17,743 nt of DNA from JAUXFK01 sp034189035 (GTDB lineage Bacteria > Desulfobacterota > UBA8473). The notes beneath the pieces are model-generated. The model ran no database searches and had not been told where the DNA came from. It saw only the letters and a list, made by a program, of their open reading frames with translations. A program made the position numbers and the translations under genes. Of this stretch, positions 8,165 through 16,713 are shown piece by piece. Numbering within the stretch: position 1 is the first letter of the stretch; every line of letters begins with the position of its first letter. Where the stretch lies: contig JAXHVA010000086.1 in assembly GCA_034189035.1 (NCBI GenBank), positions 1-17,743 of the forward strand, written 5' to 3'.

Positions 8165-9157
8165 ACGGCACAAGAATTTAATATAGACAGATTGAAGACA
8201 ATACGGTTGATCGGCCCGATGGTTGATGAACACTGGAAGGGATTGAGGACAGCAAAGAAAGGGGGGGAGGTCGCATTGTGTTCCAGTGTCCCTTTTATAT
8301 TTGCATATGCCATGGATATGAAATGTCACTTTATGGCAGGATATTCTGCATATTGTGCCGGAAGAAAGGCCAGGGAGCAGATCCTTGAAATCGCTGAGAA
8401 GACCGGTGAACTTTCAGACACCTGTTCTTATCATAGGCTCCATATGAGAATGGCAGAGGCTGTAAAGGGAGGATATGAAGTGAGATAGGATGTGATCCTG
8501 CCGATACCTGATCTGATGATCGCAGGTCGTGTCTGTCCTGAGATGTCTCACTATGCTGAAGCCCTGTATCGCAAATTCGTAATCGATGTTGTTGGTGTAG
8601 ACCTGATAACATCTTACCAGGAATCTGATTATCCTTTTTTGGAGAGGTACCTTGAACAGCAGTTCAAAGAGATCCTTATTCCCAAAATGGAAAAGGTATA
8701 TGGTAAACCCTTTAACTATGACAGAATGAGCGAGATACTCACTTTACTCAAAAAAACCGCAACCATTCGTAACGAGTGTCTGGAGAAGGTTCCGTCCCCC
8801 TGGACATTATTGGATTATGGGGTCAGTCTGGCGCCTGTCACAACCTATGTGAAGGCCATTTACTCTGGAGGTATGCTTGGAAATAATATGGCAAAACCGG
8901 GGTTATCACTGGTCAGTGAGATCGTACCAGAATACCACATCGATGGGTTAATCTTCTTTACTGCGAAAAACTGCAGGATCTGGAAGCGTCAACTGACAAT
9001 AATGGAAAAGATGGAGAGAAAGTACGGCATACCTGGAGTAACACTTGAAGCAGACATGGCCGATGCCAAGATGTTCTCCGAGGCCCAGATCGATACCAGG
9101 CTTGAGGCATTCTTTGAGGTACTTGCGGCAAGGAAAGAGAAGAGGAGATGGGTATAG
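8165..9157 (+). pseudogene. Dehydratase / BCR-type beta subunit (copy 1), broken and internally deleted
   Basis: The coding frame begins right after the alpha stop as TAQEFNIDRLKTIRL. Where an ATG is expected the sequence reads ACG, so the start codon appears lost. The frame is open to a TAG at 8486, which aligns with a Pro codon in copy 2, then open again to 9157. Conserved blocks include CHFMAGYSAYC, TCSYHRLHM, PIPDLMIAGR, YDRMSEIL and the C-terminal IDTRLEAFFE. Compared with copy 2 (14477-15743), about 95 residues are missing, in frame, between SLAPVTTY and SGGMLGNNMA. A protein lacking this segment would not be expected to fold as an active subunit. It precedes the acyl-CoA dehydrogenase by 45 bases. 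Confidence 0.85.
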
Positions 9158-9202
9158 AATAAATGGCGATATCAGGTAAAATAACAAAGGAGGAGAAGAT
9201 AT

Positions 9203-10115
9203 ATGCCTTTTCAACTTACTGAAGAACAAGAGATGTTTCGAAAATCATTGAGGGTTTTTTTGGAAAATAAGCTAGCACCAAGGGCGTCTCAAATCGATAA
9301 GTACGATCTGTTCCCTGGCGATATATACAAGGCACTCAGTGAGATTGGTGTTCAAGCCGTATTCTTCCCTGAAGAGTACGGCGGATCAGGAGGGGATCTT
9401 TTGACTTGCTGTTTAACTATTAAATGGCACAAAACGTTTCCATTCTATTGGAGACCAGGCTGATGTAACCACGGTCTATGCAAAGACTGACATGAGCAAA
9501 GGGACAAAGGGAATCAGCACATTTGTAGTGGAAAAGGGAACTCCCGGCCGGATTATCTCTAAGAAGGAAGAGATGATGGGAATAAGGGGTATTGCCTCAT
9601 GCGAGGTGATCTTTGAGGACTGCCAGATTCCCAGGGAAAACCTTCTGGGTAAAGAGGGTGATGGATTTAAGGATGTTATGTACACTCTCGATGAGAGCCG
9701 CCCAATAGTGGCTGCTATGGGTGTAGGCCTGGCTCAGTGTGCCCTCGATTATGCAGTGAGTTACGCAAAGCAAAGGTTACAGTTTGGAAAACCAATCTGT
9801 GAATTTCAGGGGATCCAGTTTATGCTGGCGGATATGGCAACACAGATTGAGGCATCGAGATATCTGCTATATAGAGCGGCTCATGTTGCATTAAATCGTG
9901 ATAGAGAAAGTATCATGCTTGCCTCTATGGCAAAATATTTCAGCAGTGACATGGCTATGAAGGTTACCACAGACGCTGTTCAGATTCTCGGAGGGTATGG
10001 GTATACCAATGATTACCCAGTGGAGAGGATGATGAGAGATGCAAAGTGTTTTCAGATATTTGAGGGAACCAACCAGATCCAGAGGGTTTTTGTAGCAAGG
10101 TCTTTGCTGACATAG
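9203..10115 (+). pseudogene. Acyl-CoA dehydrogenase, internally deleted and frameshifted
   Basis: A good ribosome-binding site (AAGGAGG) precedes the ATG at 9203. The N-terminal helical domain is clear (LTEEQEMFRKSLRVFLENKL, EYGGSGGD). After about 9405 the middle of the protein, roughly 80 residues including most of the FAD-binding beta domain, is missing. The sequence then resembles INGTKRF…GDQADVTTVYAKT in a shifted frame. From 9492 the frame is open through the C-terminal domain, with YAKQRLQFGKPICEFQ, ILGGYGYTNDYPVERMMRD and FEGTNQIQR, which holds the usual catalytic Glu, to TAG/TGA at 10115. A normal member has about 380 residues. It would have oxidised an acyl-CoA to an enoyl-CoA, passing electrons to ETF. 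As it stands it is non-functional. Confidence 0.88.
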
Positions 10116-10221
10116 GCATGTGGAAAGAGCATGGGGTATTATGCCCACGAAAAGTTGAAAACAGCCATTAAAACCTGGCTGAACCTTCAAGTCAGTTATC
10201 GAGAGGAAAGGAGGGGGTAAG

Positions 10222-11034
10222 ATGTATTTAGGGTTAACTGGAAAGAACATAATTGCTATAGGAGGAGCTTCAAATATAGGAAGGGCCATCTCGCTTTTAT
10301 TTGCTGAAGAGAAGGCCAATGTTCTTGCAGAGGATTGGATGACAAACAGGCAGAGAAGACAGCAACGGACATAAGAAACCTTGGGGTAAAAAGTATAGCA
10401 GCAAAAACGGATCTTACCAACTGGGAGAATGCGCAAGATACAGTGCAAAGAGGCCTTAGCGAATTTGGTTCAATCGACATCTTGGTTAACAATACAGGTT
10501 GGGCCATGGATCGACTTTTTGTAGATAAGCCAAGGAGCGAGAGGGAACAAGAGGTAGCGATCAACTTTTGGGGTTTTATTAACGGTATCAGGGCAGTGAT
10601 TGATCATATGATAGAAAGAAAACAGGGAAGTATCGTCAGTATTGGCTCCGATGCAGGAAGGATGGGAGAGTATAGAGAAGCTGTATATGTAGGGTGTAAA
10701 GGTGGAATTATTGCACTTATAAAGGCAATAGCAAGAGAAAACGGGCGTTATCGGATACGGCTCAATTTTATATGTCCTAGACTTACTCCTGGAAAGCTCG
10801 ATGAATGCAGTGATAAGAGTCTCTAGAGAGGTAAGGAGGAGACTCAGATATTTACACCAGAGGCTCAGGAGAGGGCAAATAAGGCCTATCCCTTGAGAAA
10901 ACGCGGCACACCAGAGGATGGATATCGCAAATGCAGTTTTTTTTCTTCCCTCTAAACGCGCTGATCATATTACAGGTCAAACACTGAGTGTAAGTGGTGG
11001 GCATACAAATGAGGTAACCCATGAAAGCAATTGA
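10222..11034 (+). pseudogene. Short-chain dehydrogenase/reductase (copy 1), broken
   Basis: The ATG at 10222 follows a GGAGGGGG ribosome-binding site. The start MYLGLTGKNIIAIGGASNIG has the Gly-rich NAD(P)-binding loop. A frameshift near 10333 moves to a long frame with DILVNNTG, SIVSIGSDAGR and the active-site YVGCK (YxxxK). An in-frame TAG lies at 10824. The sequence continues in frame after it (GKEETQIFTPEAQERANKAY) until a 4-base tandem duplication (GGAT) near 10920 shifts the frame. The C-terminus then reads IANAVFFLPS and HITGQTLSVSGGHT to a stop at 11034. The full length would be about 270 residues, slightly longer than a standard SDR. The family oxidises hydroxyacyl-CoA or related alcohols. 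It closes module 1. Confidence 0.88.
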
Positions 11035-11367
11035 CATGCAAGTATGTACAAGTACCAAAAGAGGGAATTGGGCGTATGATAAGAAATAAAGAAATCTTAG
11101 CAGAGCTCACCTAGTATTTCAAGTCACCAGGGGACTCTTTATTTCGAGATAGAGGAGGAGCTTATTGGGGGGGGGGGGGAACGGTGTGAAAGCCGTTATA
11201 TGTGGTGGTACATGGAAGTTTATGGGCTGGACAGAATTCGAAGAAATCAAGGAGAGAAACAACTATCTCGGCCATATTGATAAAAGTCAACCGATACGCT
11301 TTGAAACGATTAAAATACAAGAAAATAAGGCTTTCCCTCTGCTCTTCTTAACACACTTTGATACTTA
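11035..11367. other. Gene-poor region with a G13 tract and possible coding remnant
   Basis: An ATG at 11077 opens a frame (MIRNKEILAELT) stopped by TAG at 11113 that then continues as YFKSPGDSLFRDRGGAYW into a run of 13 G at 11167-11179. On the far side different frames read either a 67-codon frame ending at 11368 or GERCESRYMWWYMEVYGLDR. This looks like a degraded gene crossed by a homopolymer, but I cannot assign a family. Confidence 0.35.
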
Positions 11368-11432
11368 AACAGTTGCACTGATTAAAATTTAACTGCAGTT
11401 AAAGCAACTCTTTAAAAAAAAACTAAACTGTT
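11368..11432. promoter_or_regulatory. Operator-like palindromes upstream of the mutase
   Basis: A perfect 16-base palindrome, TTTAACTGCAGTTAAA, lies at 11388-11403. It is nested in a wider inverted repeat, AGTTGC (11371-11376) and GCAACT (11404-11409). The related half-sites AACAGTT (11368-11374) and AACTGTT (11426-11432) flank it. The cluster ends about 35 bases before the mutase start codon, a position typical of a repressor operator overlapping the promoter. No clear sigma-70 or sigma-54 boxes were identified. Confidence 0.5.
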
Positions 11433-11467
11433 AAAAGATGTAATTTTAACCAAATTGGAGGGGTTGG

Positions 11468-13156
11468 ATGTTTACGAAAAATACATTAGATAAAGAAAGA
11501 GAATTACACAAGAGATGGCAGGAGAAGTATTCCAAATTCTATAAAGATAAGGAAGTGAAAGCGACCACAGCATCCGGAATTCCTGTAAAACCTTATTATA
11601 TAGCTTCTGATATTGAGCATATAGATTGCACTGAGATCGGTGTCCCAGGAGAATACCCATATACTAGAGGAATCTATCCTCTCCAATACCAGTTTCAACC
11701 ATGGGTAAATCAGATGAGTCTCGGCTACGGTCTTCCAGAACAGACCCGGGAGAGGATGGAGATGCTAAAGGATGCTGGTATGAAAGGATATTTCGGTTCC
11801 CAATCGTATAACCTGCCCCATGATCTTGTTTCAAAAGCTGGTCTTGATCCGGACTCCCCCGAAGCAAAGGGATTAGTAGGCAGGGGTGGAGTGAACATCA
11901 GTACAATTGAAGACCTTGATCGGCTCTTTCATGACCTTCCCTTAGATAAGACACAGATCGTTCAAAATATAGGAAGTGCTACTATGGTTGGGCTTGCCAT
12001 GTTCATCGTTTATGCACAAAGCAGGAGATTTTCAAAAGAAAAACTCGGCGGCAACAGTATGAACTGGCTTTATAAGGCTCCCTTTGTCGATTATGCAATG
12101 TTTCCGCCGAAGAGTGCATTTAAGTTGATGGTAGAGTTTATAAAGTTCTGCAGCAGGAATATGCCGAGGTGGAACACGACCAATATATGCGGCTATTTTA
12201 TAGAAGAGGCCGGTGGAAACGCAATCCAGGAAGCTGCATTCAGTATAGCAACCGGGATAGCCATTACAGAAGAATGCATTAAGGCAGGTCTCCATCCTGA
12301 TGAGTTTTTGCCGAGGTTTGGCTTCCAGTTTGCACAGGGTAATGATTTTCTAGAGGAAATAGCAAAAATCAGGGCTATAAGAAAGTTATGGGCAAAGACG
12401 AATAAGGAAAGATTTGGGTGCAAAAATCCAAAATCCATGCAAGTGCGAATGCACATCCATACATCCGGATGCTCCCTTATGGCCCAGCAGCCGCTTACGA
12501 ATGTTGTGAGAGTAGCCTTCCATACACTGGGGGCAGTGCTGGCTGGTACCAACGCCCTCCACACATCCGCCTATGACGAGGCCCTTGGGCTGCCAACAGA
12601 AGAAGCTGCAACCCTGGCTTTGAGAACCCAACAGATTGTCCTCCATGAGACCCATATCCCAAATGTCTCAGATCCACTCGCAGGATCCTATTATCTAGAA
12701 TGGCTTACCCAAAAAATTGAGGATGAAGCAAAGAAACTCATAGAAAAGATAGACGAGATGGGTTATATAAAGGCATGGGAGACAGGCTGGTTTAAAGAGG
12801 AACTGGCAGACTCTGCCTACAGGTGGCGTGAAACAATGAATAATAAAGAAAGAGTAGTTGTAGGAGTTAACAAATACCAATCCGGCGAACAACAGAAGGT
12901 GCCGGTATTCAAAATAGATCCGAAGATAGAGAAGACGGCCATAGAAAGGGTAAGACAGTTCAGGGCAAAAAGGGACAATGTAAAGACAGAGAAGGCTTTA
13001 GATCACTTGAGGGATAGAGCAAAGAGGATGAATGAAAAGTGGCCGGATGGCGGTGATCTCATGCCAGCCCTTATTGAAGCAGCCGGGGCAGATGCTACTT
13101 TAGGTGAAATGCAAGGGGTTTTAAAGGAGGTATTCGGATGGGGATACGTTTATTGA
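11468..13156 (+). CDS. B12-dependent acyl-CoA mutase, large (catalytic) subunit, divergent
   Basis: An intact 562-residue protein with a GGAGGGG ribosome-binding site. It is colinear with the methylmalonyl-CoA mutase catalytic TIM-barrel subunit: EYPYTRGIYP (62-71), EEAGGNAIQEAAF (246-258), RFGFQFAQGNDFLEEIAKIR, LHTSAYDEA, LRTQQI and DPLAGSYYLE. There is no C-terminal B12-binding domain (DxHxxG), so it needs a separate small subunit, not found here. Residues that set substrate choice differ from known mutases. The stretch matching RQYAGF (Tyr in methylmalonyl-, Phe in isobutyryl-, Ile in 2-hydroxyisobutyryl-CoA mutase) reads NQMSLGY, placing Ser or Met there. The substrate-carboxylate Arg before YIYPP is absent (APFVDYAMFPP). 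The near-universal His of SGYH is Phe (CGYF, residue 244). A new His occurs at 331 (HIHTSG, normally CQTSG). The family is certain; the substrate is not known. It heads module 2, 178 bases before dehydratase alpha 2. Confidence 0.9.
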   Translation: MFTKNTLDKERELHKRWQEKYSKFYKDKEVKATTASGIPVKPYYIASDIEHIDCTEIGVPGEYPYTRGIYPLQYQFQPWVNQMSLGYGLPEQTRERMEMLKDAGMKGYFGSQSYNLPHDLVSKAGLDPDSPEAKGLVGRGGVNISTIEDLDRLFHDLPLDKTQIVQNIGSATMVGLAMFIVYAQSRRFSKEKLGGNSMNWLYKAPFVDYAMFPPKSAFKLMVEFIKFCSRNMPRWNTTNICGYFIEEAGGNAIQEAAFSIATGIAITEECIKAGLHPDEFLPRFGFQFAQGNDFLEEIAKIRAIRKLWAKTNKERFGCKNPKSMQVRMHIHTSGCSLMAQQPLTNVVRVAFHTLGAVLAGTNALHTSAYDEALGLPTEEAATLALRTQQIVLHETHIPNVSDPLAGSYYLEWLTQKIEDEAKKLIEKIDEMGYIKAWETGWFKEELADSAYRWRETMNNKERVVVGVNKYQSGEQQKVPVFKIDPKIEKTAIERVRQFRAKRDNVKTEKALDHLRDRAKRMNEKWPDGGDLMPALIEAAGADATLGEMQGVLKEVFGWGYVY

Positions 13157-13334
13157 GGTTTTGGCTCGCTCTATTCAATGAAAAGGAATGATAACTCAAT
13201 AATTTCTGACAAAGGTTACCCAAATCATCAATCGGCTACACATTTACAAAAGGAGAATCCGTTCTTTAAAAATAACCCGCAAATTTCAAGGCGATCATTA
13301 TAGTAACAAAAAAGTAGAGGAAAGGAGTGCAATA

Positions 13335-14477
13335 ATGGAGAAAGTGTTGAGTAAGATCAAAGATGTTACATCGGATCCTTATACTTATGTGGCCGAGCTT
13401 AAGGAGTGTAAGGGGAAAAAGATCATTGGATGCTTCCCTATGCACATCCCGGAAGAGATAATACATGCCGCGGATATGATCCCTGTAGTTATTTGGAGAA
13501 GTAATGAGTCTGTAACATGGGGCCATGCCCATGTCCCGCCATATGACTGTGGTATTACAAGAAGCTTTGTTGATGATGCAGTGAGGGGGAAACTTGCCTT
13601 TATGGATGGGATGGTCTTTCATGTAAGGCAATGTCTGCAGGTAGGCGAATTCCCTCTTATCATAGAGAGAAATGTCAAACCGGCTTATATGGAACTCCTA
13701 TATTTTCCCCCAATCTATCAAGGAGACCCGACAAAATCATACCTTTTAAAGGGTCTGAATTCCTTCAAGGTATCTTTGGAAGACTTCAGTGGGAAGAAAA
13801 TAAACGATGATGACCTTCAAAAGAGTATAGAAATATACAATAAGAACAGCACTCTTCTTCAAAAGGTCTATGAAATAAGGAGAGACAAACCAGAGATATT
13901 GAAGGCAAAAGAGGTGACGCAGATCGTATGGTCGAGCATGTTGATGCCCAAAGAAGACCACAATGAATTATTGAAAGAACTCCTCAAGGAAATGGAAGAG
14001 AAGACCGCTGAGACAAAAAAAGAGAGGATCAAGGTTATTCCAGTTGGCTGCCTCTGCCAGACTTTACAATTCGATATTCTCGATATGATAGAGGATCTGG
14101 GTATGATTATCCCTGACGATGATCTCTATGTGGGTTCCAGGTACTTTGCAAATAGAGTCAAGCTTAATGGTAACCCGATAGAGGCCCTTGCCGATCGCTA
14201 TCTTACCAAGACTCCACTCTGCCCTACCAAAGGAGTCTGGGATATCCATTGGGGTGACGAGGTAATAAAGAAGCTGAAAAACAATAATGCCAAAGGTGTT
14301 ATCAGCATACGTGTAAAATACTGCCCTCCTCATACCTGTTACTATCCTGATTTCAAAAGCAAGATGGTGGAAGAGGGTATACCTGAAATAATGATAGACA
14401 TGGAACATGAGGTCATATCTTTGGAAGGTATAAAGACCAGGTTGCAGTCACTTGCAGAGACCATTGGAGGTGTGTAA
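13335..14477 (+). CDS. 2-hydroxyacyl-CoA dehydratase / benzoyl-CoA reductase-type alpha subunit (copy 2)
   Basis: An intact 380-residue protein with ribosome-binding site GGAAAGGAG before the ATG. It belongs to the HgdB / FldB / BcrC superfamily, whose two-subunit enzymes bind [4Fe-4S] clusters and use an ATP-driven activator for radical dehydration of 2-hydroxyacyl-CoA or reduction of aromatic acyl-CoA. Candidate cluster ligands are Cys72 (YDCGITRS), Cys100 (VRQCLQ) and Cys330 (KYCPPHTC), with extra Cys at 33, 239, 241, 296 and 335. The family C-terminal signature is present (EEGIPEIMIDMEHE, IKTRLQSLAE). Its stop overlaps the beta start by one base (TAATG), implying translational coupling and an alpha-beta complex. 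The activator ATPase is not in the window. Dehydratase versus reductase cannot be decided from sequence alone. Confidence 0.88.
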   Translation: MEKVLSKIKDVTSDPYTYVAELKECKGKKIIGCFPMHIPEEIIHAADMIPVVIWRSNESVTWGHAHVPPYDCGITRSFVDDAVRGKLAFMDGMVFHVRQCLQVGEFPLIIERNVKPAYMELLYFPPIYQGDPTKSYLLKGLNSFKVSLEDFSGKKINDDDLQKSIEIYNKNSTLLQKVYEIRRDKPEILKAKEVTQIVWSSMLMPKEDHNELLKELLKEMEEKTAETKKERIKVIPVGCLCQTLQFDILDMIEDLGMIIPDDDLYVGSRYFANRVKLNGNPIEALADRYLTKTPLCPTKGVWDIHWGDEVIKKLKNNNAKGVISIRVKYCPPHTCYYPDFKSKMVEEGIPEIMIDMEHEVISLEGIKTRLQSLAETIGGV

Positions 14478-14827
14478 TGAACATAGAATATAAGATAAAT
14501 CGACTTGAAGCAACAAATGATATTAGACCGATGGTGACCAGACATTGGGCTGAGTTAAGAACTGCAAAAGAAAGAGGAGAAAAGGTTGGCTGGGCATCAG
14601 GCCCCTCTTTCATGTTTCCCTATGCAATGGGAATGAAATGCCATTTTATGGCAGGTTATGCATCGTATTGTGGAGGTATCGGGGCGGCAAATGAGGTGTT
14701 AAAGGTAGCAGAGATGACAGGCGATCTCCCTGAGACATGTTCCTATCATCGACTCCATATGGGGATGGCTGAAGTCTGTAAGAAAGGGGATACCTGTAAT
14801 GCCAGAGGCGATACTACCATTGCCTGA
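14477..14827 (+). CDS. Dehydratase / BCR-type beta subunit (copy 2), N-terminal part
   Basis: The ATG at 14477 overlaps the alpha stop. The frame gives MNIEYKINRLEATNDIRPMV and onward, with conserved GMKCHFMAGYASYC and TCSYHRLHMGMAEVCKK. After the AAAGGGG run at about 14785-14791 this frame drifts into unrelated residues (DTCNARGDTTIA) and stops at 14827. Removing one G restores …KKGIPVMPEAILPLPDL, which matches copy 1, so the rest of the subunit lies in the next frame. This is probably a one-base insertion in a G-run, either a real mutation, a sequencing error, or a frameshifting site. The real product from this frame is about the first 104 residues. Confidence 0.75.
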   Translation: MNIEYKINRLEATNDIRPMVTRHWAELRTAKERGEKVGWASGPSFMFPYAMGMKCHFMAGYASYCGGIGAANEVLKVAEMTGDLPETCSYHRLHMGMAEVCKKGDTCNARGDTTIA

Positions 14828-15743
14828 TTTAATGGTTGCCGGACGTTACTGTACTGAACAGTCTCATTATGCAGAAGGGCTCTATAGAAGGATGGGGATT
14901 CGTATTGTCCCTATCGAGCTCCCGTTTGTCTTCAGAAAAGAAGACCGGCCTATGATAAGAGAATTCGTTTACAGGCAATTCAAAGAGATAGTTATCCCTA
15001 CTCTCGAAGAGGTATGTGGAAAACCCTTCGATTTCGATAGAATGAGCGAGATATTGAGTATACTCAAAAAGACAGCTACTATAAGAAATAAATGTTGGGA
15101 GTTCTTCAAGACAAAGCCATCTACCTGGACTCTATGGGATTATTCCGTAAGCATGGCACCTGTCATTTACATGATGGGAGACCCTGCAGGTATTCCCTTT
15201 TATGAAAAGCTCCTAAAAGAACTCCAAGGCAGGAAGGAAAAAGGTATTCCTGCAATAGCCCCAAAAGGAGAAAAGTATCGCATATACTGGGATGGTTGGA
15301 TACCCTGGGCGTTTTTAGGTAAATTTATGCGCAAATTTACTCCGAATGGCGCTCTTTGTATTGTTGGTAGATACCCCTGGGAGATGTTCCCTCATCCTGA
15401 ACTCTTAGACCCTGAACATCCGGTTGATTCAGTTGTGGATTATATGTATGGTGAGCAAGCAGGCTTAGCGGGTAATATGGCCCCAAAACACTCTATTGAG
15501 TTTATTAGCGGTTTGGTAGAAGAGTATTCGATCGAGGGATTGGTTATGTTTTCCTCCAAGTCTTGCAGAATGTGGAACCTATCCTACTTGGATGTAATAG
15601 ACACTCTTGATAAAAGGTACGGTGTCCCTGGGGTGGTTATTGAGGGCGATATGATTGACCCGGATATGCTCTCTGATTCTCAGATAGAAACAAGGCTTCA
15701 GGCTCTATTTGAGACAATAGACGGAAGAAGAAAGAGGAAATAG
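14799..15743 (+). CDS. Dehydratase / BCR-type beta subunit (copy 2), C-terminal part
   Basis: This frame is open for 314 codons from an ATG at 14799 that overlaps the N-terminal frame by 29 bases. It begins MPEAILPLPDLMVAGRYCTE and has FDRMSEILSILKKTATIRNK, TPNGALCIVGRYPWEMFPH, GLVMFSSKSCRMW and the family C-terminal signature DSQIETRLQALFE. Joined to the preceding part, the subunit has about 421 residues, a normal size for a BcrB/HgdB-type beta subunit, and includes the 95-residue segment missing from copy 1. The ATG could allow reinitiation and a split two-piece subunit, but no good ribosome-binding site is seen before it. It is followed by a 172-base gap and then SDR copy 2. Confidence 0.82.
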   Translation: MPEAILPLPDLMVAGRYCTEQSHYAEGLYRRMGIRIVPIELPFVFRKEDRPMIREFVYRQFKEIVIPTLEEVCGKPFDFDRMSEILSILKKTATIRNKCWEFFKTKPSTWTLWDYSVSMAPVIYMMGDPAGIPFYEKLLKELQGRKEKGIPAIAPKGEKYRIYWDGWIPWAFLGKFMRKFTPNGALCIVGRYPWEMFPHPELLDPEHPVDSVVDYMYGEQAGLAGNMAPKHSIEFISGLVEEYSIEGLVMFSSKSCRMWNLSYLDVIDTLDKRYGVPGVVIEGDMIDPDMLSDSQIETRLQALFETIDGRRKRK

Positions 15744-15915
15744 AAAAAAGTGATAAAGCCAATCCAACTCTTTATTGATGGATTCGTAAAAAATCAGCAT
15801 TCTCATTTTTAAATACGCCATATTGCGGTTAATTAATTATAACTAAACAATATATTGCGATGAAAGTTGGATTTATCGACTTTTTACGAGTGCATCTTTA
15901 TTAAAGGGGGTAAAA
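15744..15915. other. AT-rich gap before SDR copy 2
   Basis: There is no gene. ATATTGCG occurs twice (about 15828 and 15854), about 26 bases apart, around TTAATTAATTATAA. A local promoter is possible but no clear boxes could be fixed. Confidence 0.3.
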
Positions 15916-16655
15916 ATGAGGTTCACTGAAAAGGTGGCCATTGTCACAGGGGCAGGCTCTGGAATTGGTCGAGCAATTAGCTCATTGTTTTGGAAAAGAA
16001 GGAGCCATATCCGTTATTGCTGAGATGAGAAAAGATGCTGGGGAGAAGGTTGCTCAAGAGATAAAAAATGAAGGAGGCAAGGCCCTAGTCATTCAAACTG
16101 ATGTATCTAAGAGAGAAGAAGTGAAGGATATGGTCAAGAATGTCATCAATGAGCTTGGAAAGGTAGATATCTTGGTAAACAATCCGACCTATATTGTAAT
16201 CTCCTTTAATTACTTTCACGAGATGGATCATGAGGAGTGGGAAAAGGAAATCGCTGTAGACTGGGTTGGGGTTCTCAATAGCTGTCATTCTGTAATCCCT
16301 CGTATGATTAACCAAAAAAGGGGCAGGATCGTTAGCATCACCTCTGATGCATCTAAGATAAGTACACCGAATCGGTCTAATCAGGAAACAAGGCAGCTAT
16401 TGCCGGCTTTTCAAGGACGATTGCTGGTAAGTTGGCCCGTTAGGGATTAATATCAACTGTGTCGCACCTGGAACAGTTGATATACCCGCAACTCAAGGAT
16501 TAGAAAAGATTATCGACAAGATGATACAGGGAGTTCCAAAAAGGAGACTAGCACAAACTGAAGAGATATCCAGTATGCTGTATCTATGCTCAGATGAAGC
16601 TGACTATATTAATGGCCAACACTTTAGCGTGAACAGAGGTATGTCAATGTTCTGA
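15916..16655 (+). pseudogene. Short-chain dehydrogenase/reductase (copy 2), broken, nonsense codon at catalytic Tyr
   Basis: The ATG at 15916 follows AAAGGGGG. The start MRFTEKVAIVTGAGSGIGRAI contains the TGxxxGxG cofactor motif. A frameshift near 15975 leads to a long frame with DILVNNPTY and RGRIVSITSDASK. Near 16365 the frame shifts again. The active-site YxxxK reads TAA-TCA-GGA-AAC-AAG at 16378, so the catalytic Tyr codon has become a stop. KAAIAGFSRTIAGKLAR follows. One base is missing near 16440, and the C-terminus LGININCVAPGTVDIP… ends at 16655. The intact form would have about 245 residues, standard for a FabG-like SDR. Its likely role was oxidation or reduction of a hydroxyacyl-CoA in module 2. 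Confidence 0.88.
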
Positions 16656-16713
16656 TAGAATGTCCCATCTCTTTCGGATTAAACATATTCATAATGATAA
16701 GGAGGAGAAAACA

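Noticed and set aside
8486..8488. TAG read as pyrrolysine in dehydratase beta 1
   Set aside because: The gene also lacks a start codon and 95 internal residues, and copy 2 has an ordinary Pro there. A nonsense mutation is simpler.
11165..11368. A 67-codon gene starting next to the G13 run
   Set aside because: The start lies in the homopolymer region with no separate ribosome-binding site, and the product resembles nothing I know; treated as part of a degraded stretch.
10256..12677. Minus-strand open frames across the SDR and mutase genes (e.g. 10256-10564, 12193-12564)
   Set aside because: They overlap clear plus-strand genes, show no recognisable motifs and lack ribosome-binding sites, so they are shadows.
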